DNA of 14,624 nucleotides from Ruminococcus sp. CAG:382 (GTDB taxonomy: Bacteria; Bacillota; Clostridia; Oscillospirales; CAG-382), in contig FR892237.1 in NCBI GenBank assembly GCA_000433115.1, positions 1,711-16,334 of the forward strand, given 5' to 3'. Below, one piece after another: positions 1 through 6,705 of this stretch. Below the pieces are notes generated by a model. That model was not told the DNA's origin, did no database searches, and saw nothing but the letters and a program-made list of their open reading frames with translations. Position numbers and translations under genes: made by a program. Numbering within the stretch: position 1 is the first letter of the stretch; each line of letters starts with the position of its first letter.

Positions 1-628
1 GGTCGCTTACGGTAATCGGCTTTTCATATGCAAGAATCAAAAGATTTTGAGCTATGAGGTCATTTTCGACAAGCGATAAAGGTTCCATCTTAAGCCCTTC
101 GGCTCCGCCGAATGATAAATAAAGTTTTCCCGGCAAATAGTTTTCTCTTGTTTCCATTGTTTCAAATCCTTTTTTCATCTGATTCCGACCTGACGACAGC
201 CTGCTTTTCACGGTTCCCTCAGGAATATCGAGCCCTGCGGCAATATCCGAAACACTTTGCCTGCCGAAATAGTACCGAATCAAGACCTCGCGATTGATAT
301 ATGCGAGATGATTAAGCTCTTTTCTGATTTTCGCCGCATCTTCCGAAGAGAAGCTTTCTTCCTCATCTGTAAAGATGTCAAGACTATCATCGAAATTTAT
401 CGTTATGGGTTCACGGTATTTTCTTCGCAGGTTGTCATTATATTTATGACACAATGTATTTGCAAGCCATGTTTTCGGATATTCAATCGTTCCGCCTCTT
501 TTCATGTATGAAAAAGCAGCAAGGATGGTATCGCCTACAAGGTCTTCGGCATCTGTTTGCGAATCGCATTTTGATACAGCAAGCCGTATCAGGTCGTCGT
601 AGTATTGAGTTATCGCATCTGCGTTCAT
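1..628 (-). CDS. ECF-like sigma-70 family RNA polymerase sigma factor (3' end outside window)
   Basis: Read on the minus strand this is an open frame of 209 codons with no stop before the left edge, so the C-terminus is missing. Region 2 is visible at residues 8-72 (QYYDDLIRLAVSK, TDAEDLVGDTILAAF, then KTWLANTL and NLRRKYRE). Region 4 is at about 112-155, with a helix-turn-helix (SVSDIAAGLDIPEGTVKSRL). After region 4 the protein continues for at least 55 residues, longer than a minimal ECF factor. I recall relatives that carry such a C-terminal extension; its function is unknown to me. The start at 628 is preferred because GCAGG lies just upstream and because a terminator ends only about 80 bases before it. 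An in-frame ATG at 703 would add 25 residues but has no ribosome binding site. No anti-sigma factor is visible; one could lie to the left. Confidence 0.8.
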   Translation of the reverse strand, partial: MNADAITQYYDDLIRLAVSKCDSQTDAEDLVGDTILAAFSYMKRGGTIEYPKTWLANTLCHKYNDNLRRKYREPITINFDDSLDIFTDEEESFSSEDAAKIRKELNHLAYINREVLIRYYFGRQSVSDIAAGLDIPEGTVKSRLSSGRNQMKKGFETMETRENYLPGKLYLSFGGAEGLKMEPLSLVENDLIAQNLLILAYEKPITVSD

Positions 629-710
629 TGGTTTACCTGCTTTCCGGAATGCTTTTGAGTACTCGCCCATATAGTCGTTGAAATCGGACATCGGTTCGGA
701 CATATATCGA

Positions 711-776
711 AAAAACACCACGTTTTTTGAACTTCCAATGTATTTTGCGGAGGTTCAGTGTTTCCGTGGTGTTTTT
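711..776 (-). terminator. Rho-independent terminator after the GH10-like gene
   Basis: A 12-bp perfect outer stem (711-722 with 765-776, AAAAACACCACG/CGTGGTGTTTTT) encloses an inner 8-bp stem with one G-U pair (729-736 with 749-756). On the minus strand the hairpin ends in a T run. It lies 20 bases after the stop of the 796-3300 gene and immediately before the sigma-factor gene. It should separate the two transcription units. Confidence 0.8.
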
Positions 777-795
777 GAAAGAAGTCCGGTACTCT

Positions 796-3300
796 TTATT
801 TGCGTTTTTTCTTTATCAGCACGGCTGCTATTGCTGCTGCGCCGAGTGCGGCAGCGGCGCATATTGCGGCAATGATACCGATTTTTGAGCCGTTATCGTT
901 TTGTGTTGCGCTGATGTCCGAACTTTCCGAAGCACTTTGTGAATTGTCGTATGACTCGTCATTACTCTCATCTGCATTGTCGCTGACGGCATCGCTTGAT
1001 TCTTCACCCGGAAGCGGGTTTTCGAGTCGGTATTTCTCTTTTGCTTCATCCCGTGAAAGGGAAGCGATTTTCAGCGCGAAGCGAAGATCGGAAAGCAGAG
1101 CTGCTTTTGCGCTTTCCTCGCAGTCGGATTTTTCAAGGTCGAATATTGCCTTTTCGATGCTTGCTTTGTTGTTTTCGGCATTGTCGCTTTGAATCAGACT
1201 GCCGAGGTTGTCAAAGAGAATATCAATAGTTTCAATGGAAAGAGCGTCTTCGCTGACAGAAGCGATCGAATATGTCCGGTTAAGTATATATTCGCACTGA
1301 GCTCTGAGAGCTGCCGCAGCATTGTACGTCGGCGAAAGCGAGCGCTTGGCAAGGCTTGTGGCTGCAAGCGTATCTGCGTAATTGCCGTTGACATACTGTG
1401 CGTATGAAAAGAATGCAAATCCGTCGGCTCCCGCCTCACGTGTTTCGTTTATCTGACGTCTGAAAACATCGGTACCGTAGTCGCCGACACCGATATAGCT
1501 GTACGCATTTTCGGCAGCGGCGGAAACGGTGAAACCGGCGTAAAGCGGAATAACATTTGTGCCGTATGCCATAGGATAGGCTATATCAATAAGTCCTTCG
1601 CTGAGCCATTTCTCGGCTTCCTGCAGATATTTTGTGTAAACGGCTCTGAAATCGGGGGCAACGTCCGCTCCCAGGTACATGTCGGGGCGCTTTTCGTTCA
1701 TCATTCCGCGCACGCTGCGCACAAAATCGGTTACAAATGCTGCTCTGAACTCGCACCATGTCTTCCACAGTGCATCGTCTTTGCTGAGGGTGCGCGGATT
1801 TTTTCCGTATTTTTCTTCGAATAAAGAAAGCGTATAGTCGTCGTAGCCGTACATTTCGCCTTCGGCATACGGATAGCGGATATAGTCGAGCTGGAAGCCG
1901 TCAAGTGCGTAGTTGTCGAATATATATCCGTAAAGCTTCAAAAGGAGCTCACTGACCTCCGGACGCGCCGGATTGAGAAACCATCCGTTTCCGTATTCGT
2001 TGTAAACATAGTTCTTGCCAGATGCGGAAATGCATCTAAGATCTTCATGTGTCGCACCGACGGAAAGGGAAGCGTAAGTGCTGGTTTCGTATCCGACACG
2101 GTAAACCGACATCCAGCCGTGAAGCTCAATGCCGTATCTGCGGCATTCCTCAATGTATGCCTGAAGAACGTCGAAGCCGTTCAGCGAAGGGTTCTGCGAG
2201 AATCCGTATTCTTTCGTGTCGATCGGGAAAATGAGTGTGCTGTCGTAAAGAAGTTCAAGACAAATGATATTGAATCCCATGTCATAAACTTCCTTGACAC
2301 GCTTTGCGACCTTTTCACGCGTTTCACTTGAGGTAGGGCGCATCCAAAGCGCGCGTGCTTCCACTGCGGGATATTCAATCATCGATATCTCTGTGTCGGA
2401 AAGAAGCTTTTCGAAGTCCCGTTTTGCAAGTAACGCATCGGCGACAGAATCAATATTCAGGGCTTCCTCGGCTTTTATGATAATGCTTTCAAGGTCGGCG
2501 GAATACTCATGGCATTTTGTGTAATCGATAACCGCATAACGCTGTTTTGCACTTTCGACGCTTTGTTCAAATTCGGCAAGAGACGCCTGCATCGAGTTGA
2601 CCACACTTTTTTTGCCATATTCAAAAGTAATAGTTTTAGCGCTTCTGTCAACACTTACGGACATACCGAGCTGTGCGGCGTTGTTAAGCTGCGCAATGCG
2701 TCCCCTGCCGACTGCGGAAATGACAAAGCCGCCTGCGGGGATTTTATTGTCGTTGCCGCCTATCGACGAAACAAAACCGTCACCGTTAACAACGACTTCG
2801 CTACCCCAGATATTTGTCTTACTGCTTTCGCCGGTGTCATAGATCTTGATGGTGTTTTCGGTTCTGACGCTGTTGAAGCCATCGAAGCTGATTGTCACGC
2901 TGTAAAACGGATCATAATTATCGTTTATAATGTAGAATACCTTTCCGTCGCCCGATAGCATGACTTTGTCGCCTTTTTTGGGAGACGCTTCATTTTTGAC
3001 CCTTTCGATCATAGTACTGCCTCGTATTACAACGACATATCCGTCATCCGGAATCGTGTTTCCGACACTCTCGGTTGATGTTATCACATCTGACCGGACG
3101 ACTATTTCCATGATTTTTCCGTCACTGCTCATACCGGTGCTGTCTTTTGAATATGCGGGGGTAAGAACCGTGATGGCGCCCGGCTTCGGTGTCGTGTCAA
3201 CACCCGAAATTTCGAAACCATTCGATTTTGCCGATACGGAAAACGGAATCAGACAAAGCAGAAATGCCGATATCAGAATCAGCGCAAGGATTTTCTTCAT
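796..3300 (-). CDS. Secreted, membrane-anchored GH10-like (GHL10/DUF187) family glycoside hydrolase
   Basis: 834 residues. A signal peptide is visible at 1-25 (KKILALILISAFLLCLIPFSVSA). Two related modules follow at about 64-123 and 167-225, each with a (N/K)IPxxG(Y/F)V core. A helical linker (227-305) leads to the catalytic-type domain at about 314-640, recognised by ARALWMRP, FNIICLELLYDS, ELHGWMSVYR, LNPARPEV and LDGFQLDYIRYPYAEG, as in the GHL10/DUF187 family of putative TIM-barrel glycosidases. A second helical region (655-760), a Ser/Asp/Glu-rich spacer (765-802), a membrane segment (807-828) and a final KKKRK follow, so the enzyme probably sits on the outer face of the membrane. Substrate is unknown; cell-wall or host glycans are possible. 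The ATG at 3300 is chosen over 3309 because GAGGTG lies 6 bases upstream of it. The gene overlaps the Crp/Fnr stop codon (ATGA), implying cotranscription and coupling. Confidence 0.85.
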   Translation of the reverse strand: MKKILALILISAFLLCLIPFSVSAKSNGFEISGVDTTPKPGAITVLTPAYSKDSTGMSSDGKIMEIVVRSDVITSTESVGNTIPDDGYVVVIRGSTMIERVKNEASPKKGDKVMLSGDGKVFYIINDNYDPFYSVTISFDGFNSVRTENTIKIYDTGESSKTNIWGSEVVVNGDGFVSSIGGNDNKIPAGGFVISAVGRGRIAQLNNAAQLGMSVSVDRSAKTITFEYGKKSVVNSMQASLAEFEQSVESAKQRYAVIDYTKCHEYSADLESIIIKAEEALNIDSVADALLAKRDFEKLLSDTEISMIEYPAVEARALWMRPTSSETREKVAKRVKEVYDMGFNIICLELLYDSTLIFPIDTKEYGFSQNPSLNGFDVLQAYIEECRRYGIELHGWMSVYRVGYETSTYASLSVGATHEDLRCISASGKNYVYNEYGNGWFLNPARPEVSELLLKLYGYIFDNYALDGFQLDYIRYPYAEGEMYGYDDYTLSLFEEKYGKNPRTLSKDDALWKTWCEFRAAFVTDFVRSVRGMMNEKRPDMYLGADVAPDFRAVYTKYLQEAEKWLSEGLIDIAYPMAYGTNVIPLYAGFTVSAAAENAYSYIGVGDYGTDVFRRQINETREAGADGFAFFSYAQYVNGNYADTLAATSLAKRSLSPTYNAAAALRAQCEYILNRTYSIASVSEDALSIETIDILFDNLGSLIQSDNAENNKASIEKAIFDLEKSDCEESAKAALLSDLRFALKIASLSRDEAKEKYRLENPLPGEESSDAVSDNADESNDESYDNSQSASESSDISATQNDNGSKIGIIAAICAAAALGAAAIAAVLIKKKRK

Positions 3301-3956
3301 AGCATACACCTCAGAATATTTTGTTTCAGCTTGAACGTGTTTTTGTAATAATCGATTATGCCGTCCTTTCTCAGGCTGGAGAGCTCTCTTGAAAGGGCTG
3401 AGCGGTCGGTACAGAGAAAATCCGCAAGCGCTTCACGGTCGAGCGGTATGTTGAACGGCTCTTTGCTGTGCCCTCCCACAGTTACGAGATAATACATTAT
3501 CTTTTCTCGAAGACTGCGGCAGGCTATGCAGTTTATGCGGAACTGCAGTGCGAAATACTTGTCGCTGACACTGTGGATGAGATTTTTCAGTACCTTCGCG
3601 TTCACCTCGCCGCCGATTCCGGAAAAAAAGAGGTCAAACGGGATGAATACAACATAGCTTTCGGTACGTGCAATTACCGTTACCGGTGATCTGCGTCCGC
3701 CTGAAATAGCAAGAACGTCGCCGAAAACATCACCTTCGGTAAGAACAGCTGCTACATCGCGGAGTCCGTCAACAAGATAGCGCACGCCCTCAAGCGTTCC
3801 GCTTTCGATTATGCAGAAATCATTGACCTTTTCGCCTTCCCGAAGTACGACTTCGCCTTTTTTGAAGCAGATTCGCTTCGTGCCCTCAGCTTCCAAAAGC
3901 CGCATTGCCTGACTTTTGGTCAAACCGGCAAACAGTCTGCACTTGTCGATATACAT
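3297..3956 (-). CDS. Crp/Fnr family transcriptional regulator
   Basis: 219 residues. The N-terminal cyclic-nucleotide-binding-like beta-roll spans about 8-115 (FKKGEVVLREGEKVNDFCIIESGTLEG shortened: core GEVVLREGEKV, then EGDVFGD). The dimerisation helix is about 117-155 and a C-terminal winged helix-turn-helix about 160-212 (DREALADFLCTDRSALSREL). The N-terminal four-cysteine cluster of Fe-S Fnr is absent. The two close cysteines C143 and C146 lie at the dimer helix, so a ligand cannot be assigned. The start at 3956 has CGGAG 6 bases upstream. The gene overlaps the following glycosidase by 4 bases and is divergent from the ABC importer. A palindrome in the shared region (3975-3990) is a likely operator, suggesting autorepression and activation of the importer; this regulatory role is inferred from position. 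Confidence 0.9.
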   Translation of the reverse strand: MYIDKCRLFAGLTKSQAMRLLEAEGTKRICFKKGEVVLREGEKVNDFCIIESGTLEGVRYLVDGLRDVAAVLTEGDVFGDVLAISGGRRSPVTVIARTESYVVFIPFDLFFSGIGGEVNAKVLKNLIHSVSDKYFALQFRINCIACRSLREKIMYYLVTVGGHSKEPFNIPLDREALADFLCTDRSALSRELSSLRKDGIIDYYKNTFKLKQNILRCML

Positions 3957-3974
3957 ATAACACTCCGGATTTTT

Positions 3975-3990
3975 TGTTGCACACGCAACA
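3975..3990. promoter_or_regulatory. Perfect palindrome, candidate Crp/Fnr-type operator
   Basis: TGTTGC-ACAC-GCAACA, two perfect 6-bp arms with a 4-base spacer, the geometry of Fnr-like boxes. Its centre is about 42 bases upstream of the start predicted from the rightward TATAAT at 4013-4018. It covers about +8 to +23 of the predicted leftward regulator transcript. Binding by the adjacent regulator is inferred. Confidence 0.55.
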
Positions 3991-4003
3991 TATTTATAAC
4001 GGT

Positions 4004-4032
4004 ATTTTAACGTATAATATCGGTAAAGTCAA
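4004..4032 (-). promoter_or_regulatory. Predicted promoter of the Crp/Fnr gene
   Basis: On the minus strand TTGACT (4032-4027), a 17-base spacer and TAAAAT (4009-4004). The predicted transcription start is near 3997, leaving a leader of about 40 bases that contains the palindrome at 3975-3990. It overlaps the opposing -10 element of the importer operon. Confidence 0.55.
4013..4018 (+). promoter_or_regulatory. -10 element of the ABC importer operon, without a good -35
   Basis: Perfect TATAAT. The hexamer 17 bases upstream (3990-3995, ATATTT) does not resemble TTGACA, which fits a promoter that needs an activator bound to the palindrome just upstream. The transcription start is predicted near 4025. 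Confidence 0.5.
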
Positions 4033-4052
4033 GTAAAAAAAGGAGTTTTTTG

Positions 4053-5021
4053 ATGAAAAAATTACTCGTATTTCTCGTTCTCGTCGCTATGACAATATCA
4101 TTGTTTGCGTGCGCGGATACAGAAGCGGAAAAAGAAACTATCCGCATTGCGGGACTGAAGGGACCGACCTCAATCGGACTGGTCAAGGTCATGAATGACA
4201 ACGCAGACGGCAAAGCCGCAAATAAATACGAATTCACCATAGCCGGTTCGGCAGATGAGATTACGCCCAAGCTCAACAAAGGAGAGCTTGATATGGCGGC
4301 GATTCCCGCAAATCTCGCCTCTGTGCTTTACAATAACACAAACGGCGCAATAAAGGTTCTGGCAATCAATACACTCGGCGTGCTTTATATTGTGGAAAAG
4401 GGCGATACTGTCAAAAGTGTTGCCGATCTCAAGGGAAAAACCATATATGCAACCGGAAAGGGCTCAACGCCCGAATATACACTTCGCTATATTCTTTCCA
4501 AAAACGGTGTGGACCCCGATAACGATGTGACAATCGAATGGCAGAGCGAGCCCACCGCCGTTGTACCGCTTCTCAAAGCGAACGACAATGCAATTGCAAT
4601 GCTGCCTCAGCCTTATGTCACCGTTGCTCAGTCAAACGTCGAGGGACTCAATATAGCGCTCAACCTTACAGATGAGTGGGGAAAGATCGAAGGCAGCGGT
4701 GCGCTTGTCACCGGTGTGCTTGCCGCAAGAACTGAGTTTGTTGAAAAGCATCCGGACGCAGTGAAAAAAATGCTTAACGAATATGCGGCTTCATCGGAGT
4801 ACGTGAATGCAAATATTGACGATGCCGCAGCTCTTGTCGAAGAGTTTGACATTTTCAAGGCTGCAATTGCGAAGAAAGCGATTCCGTATTGCAACATCAA
4901 GGTTATTACCGGAGACGAAATGAGGACCTCTCTTTCGTCATACCTTGCGGTCCTTTTTGAGCAGAACGCAAAAGCCGTCGGCGGTAAGCTCCCCGATGAC
5001 GCATTCTACTATGTCAAGTAA
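4053..5021 (+). CDS. ABC transporter substrate-binding lipoprotein (SsuA/TauA/ThiY-like)
   Basis: 322 residues. The N-terminus is a lipoprotein signal with LFAC, giving lipidation at C20, so the mature protein is tethered to the outer membrane face. The body is a periplasmic-binding-protein type II fold of the NMT1/SsuA kind: a first beta-strand (ETIRIAGLKGPTSIGLVKVM), then DEITPKLNKGELDMAAIPANLA, VADLKGKTIYATGKGSTPEYTLRYIL and TEFVEKHPDAVKKML. The family includes binders of sulfonates, taurine, nitrate and thiamine precursors; the residues visible do not decide the substrate. The ATG at 4053 is chosen because GGAG lies at 4042-4045, 7 bases upstream; an upstream TTG at 4050 is less likely. 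The gene overlaps the permease by 11 bases and heads the importer operon. Confidence 0.88.
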   Translation: MKKLLVFLVLVAMTISLFACADTEAEKETIRIAGLKGPTSIGLVKVMNDNADGKAANKYEFTIAGSADEITPKLNKGELDMAAIPANLASVLYNNTNGAIKVLAINTLGVLYIVEKGDTVKSVADLKGKTIYATGKGSTPEYTLRYILSKNGVDPDNDVTIEWQSEPTAVVPLLKANDNAIAMLPQPYVTVAQSNVEGLNIALNLTDEWGKIEGSGALVTGVLAARTEFVEKHPDAVKKMLNEYAASSEYVNANIDDAAALVEEFDIFKAAIAKKAIPYCNIKVITGDEMRTSLSSYLAVLFEQNAKAVGGKLPDDAFYYVK

Positions 5022-5769
5022 CAAAAAAAGAATTATCAGAAATATCGGCGCGACGCTGCTTGCTCTCACTGTGTGGGAGCTTGCGGCGTTGCTTTTGCGC
5101 CGTAATATCCTCGTCGCTTCACCCGTTGACGTGCTGAAGGTTTTGCCGTCCCTCTGGAGCAGCGGGGATTTTTACGCATCGGTGTGGTTTTCCATGTCGC
5201 GTATCATTGGGGGTTTTCTCCTCGGCACTTCCGTCGGCTGTCTGCTTGCTGCGTTGGCATCGCGTTTTGCGGTTGCCGAGGTACTTCTCATGCCGTATAT
5301 GGCTGCCGTCAAGTCGGTACCGGTTGCATCATTTGTGATTATTGCGCTTATATGGCTTTCGTCGTCACAGCTTTCCGTGTTCATAACGTTCCTGATCGTC
5401 CTGCCCGTCATCTATTCGAACATATTGAAAGGGTTACAGAGCACTGACAGAAAAATGCTTGAAATGGCTGATGCGTTCGGAGTGCCGGTAATCAGAAGGC
5501 TTATATATATACGACTTCCGCAGATAAAGCCCTACCTTATGTCGGCATCGAGTGTTGCGATGGGACTCGCATGGAAGTCGGGTGTTGCGGCAGAAATAAT
5601 CGGTATACCGGACGGCTCGATCGGTGAATCGTTGTATTTTGCTAAGGTATACCTGAATACACCTGAGCTTTTCGCGTGGACACTTACTATCGTAATACTC
5701 AGCGTCGGCTTTGAAAAGCTTTTCTGTTTGCTTTTGAAGCTGTTTTTCAGGGAGGTCGAAAGACTGTGA
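5011..5769 (+). CDS. ABC transporter permease (SsuC/TauC-like, BPD_transp_1)
   Basis: 252 residues, typical length for SsuC-type permeases. About six hydrophobic membrane segments are seen (roughly 13-30, 62-84, 94-116, 119-139, 176-196 and 218-240). The cytoplasmic EAA loop that contacts the ATPase is at about 151-172 (EMADAFGVPVIRRLIYIRLP). It forms the membrane channel of the importer with the flanking lipoprotein and ATPase. The ATG at 5011 overlaps the lipoprotein gene's last 11 bases. An alternative ATG at 4996 would add five residues, and neither has a strong ribosome binding site, so translation probably depends on coupling. Its stop overlaps the GTG of the ATPase gene. Confidence 0.85.
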   Translation: MSSNKKRIIRNIGATLLALTVWELAALLLRRNILVASPVDVLKVLPSLWSSGDFYASVWFSMSRIIGGFLLGTSVGCLLAALASRFAVAEVLLMPYMAAVKSVPVASFVIIALIWLSSSQLSVFITFLIVLPVIYSNILKGLQSTDRKMLEMADAFGVPVIRRLIYIRLPQIKPYLMSASSVAMGLAWKSGVAAEIIGIPDGSIGESLYFAKVYLNTPELFAWTLTIVILSVGFEKLFCLLLKLFFREVERL

Positions 5770-6335
5770 ATGATATAACCGTTAAAAATCTGACTGTCTC
5801 ATTTGACGGAAAAACTGTGCTTGACAACTTTTCCTACGTATTTCCGGCCGGTCACACCACCTGCATTATGGGTGCTTCCGGGTGCGGAAAGACGACACTG
5901 CTTAATGCTTTGCTCGGCTTTGTCAAACCTGATACCGGAGAAATATCGGACATGCCGAAGAAGAAAGCATGTGTTTTTCAGGAGGACAGGCTTTGTGAGG
6001 AGTTTTCAGCCGTTTCAAATGTGAGGCTTGTCGCTCACAAAAGCTTTTCAAAGGCGGATGCGGAAAATCTGCTTTCCTTGCTCGGAATCGATGACTTCAA
6101 AAAGAAGGTGCATGATTTTTCGGGCGGGATGAAACGACGCGTGGCTATTGCGCGCGCCATTGCCGCCGACTGCGATGTGATACTCCTTGACGAAGCATTC
6201 AAGGGACTTGATGCCGATACGCGTAAAAACGTTATCGACGTATTCCGGAGATATACCGAAGGGAAAACCATCATTGCCGTGACACATGATTATGAGGAAG
6301 CGGTTTTGATGAATGCGGGGATTGTGAAGTTCTGA
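5766..6335 (+). CDS. Small ABC transporter ATP-binding protein (SsuB/TauB-like)
   Basis: 189 residues, well short of the 240-260 usual for SsuB/TauB. All ATPase motifs are nevertheless present: Walker A GASGCGKTT (36-44), Q-loop glutamine in FQEDR (Q72), signature FSGGMKRR (118-125), Walker B DVILLDE (137-143) and the switch histidine in VTHD (H174). The missing length is the C-terminal tail after the H-loop and part of the segment between Walker A and the Q-loop, so it is a compact but apparently complete nucleotide-binding domain. It starts at GTG (5766), overlapping the permease stop as GTGA, with GGAGG at 5751-5755. It should energise the importer encoded just upstream. No clear terminator follows. 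Confidence 0.85.
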   Translation: MNDITVKNLTVSFDGKTVLDNFSYVFPAGHTTCIMGASGCGKTTLLNALLGFVKPDTGEISDMPKKKACVFQEDRLCEEFSAVSNVRLVAHKSFSKADAENLLSLLGIDDFKKKVHDFSGGMKRRVAIARAIAADCDVILLDEAFKGLDADTRKNVIDVFRRYTEGKTIIAVTHDYEEAVLMNAGIVKF

Positions 6336-6358
6336 AATACAATTATTTTGCTTTCATA

Positions 6359-6387
6359 TTGCAAAACGTTCCGCTTTGTGATATAAT
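6359..6387 (+). promoter_or_regulatory. Promoter of the ACT-domain/UPF0210 operon
   Basis: TTGCAA (6359-6364), a 17-base spacer and TATAAT (6382-6387). The predicted start is near 6394, 33 bases before the ATG at 6427. Confidence 0.65.
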
Positions 6388-6426
6388 CACCGTGTAAATG
6401 ATTGCATCAGAAAAGGCGGAACAGTT

Positions 6427-6696
6427 ATGAAAGCAGTAATAAGTGTAACAGGTAAGGACAATATAGGCATCATTGCGAAGGTAGCGAGCGAATGCTCACT
6501 TTACGACGCGAATATTCAGGATATTTCTCAGACAGTGCTTTCTGAGTATTTTGCAATGATAATGCTTGTTGATATAACAAAGCTGAGCATCGGTTTCGGC
6601 GATTTTGTGGATAAGCTCCGCGCCCTCGGCGACGATAACGGACTCGTTATTTCTGTCATGCACGAGGATATTTTTAATTCAATGCACAGAATATGA
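6427..6696 (+). CDS. ACT domain protein, UPF0237 family
   Basis: 89 residues, the full usual length of the family. The opening beta-strand and helix read KAVISVTGKDNIGIIAKVAS, followed by DANIQDISQTVLSEYFAMIMLVDI, the characteristic ACT fold of the GcvR-like group. ACT domains generally bind amino acids and control enzymes or regulators; the ligand here is unknown. The ribosome binding region AAGGCGGA lies 6 bases upstream. The next gene begins 9 bases downstream and belongs to UPF0210, the usual neighbour in other Firmicutes (for example Streptococcus), so the two products are thought to act together. I infer no more specific function. Confidence 0.9.
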   Translation: MKAVISVTGKDNIGIIAKVASECSLYDANIQDISQTVLSEYFAMIMLVDITKLSIGFGDFVDKLRALGDDNGLVISVMHEDIFNSMHRI

Positions 6697-6705
6697 GGCT
6701 GAACG

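Noticed and set aside
112..875. Plus-strand open frames over the left edge
   Set aside because: They are antisense to a convincing sigma-factor frame and to the end of the glycosidase gene, have no family resemblance, and lack good ribosome binding sites.
800..1192. 130-residue plus-strand frame rich in Ala and Ser
   Set aside because: It is the reverse reading of the C-terminal anchor and Ser/Asp-rich tail of the 796-3300 gene, so its composition is a shadow of that sequence.
2509..3334. Plus-strand frames of 149 and 124 residues
   Set aside because: Antisense to the signal peptide and N-terminal modules of the glycosidase gene; no recognisable domain.
4945..5010. Extended start for the permease
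   Set aside because: The added residues overlap the lipoprotein gene by 77 bases in another frame and are not like a permease N-terminus; starts at 5011 or 4996 fit the first membrane segment.
6368..6422. GTTCCGC/GCGGAAC inverted repeat upstream of the ACT gene as a leader hairpin
   Set aside because: The left arm lies upstream of the predicted transcription start, in the promoter spacer, so it would not be in the RNA.
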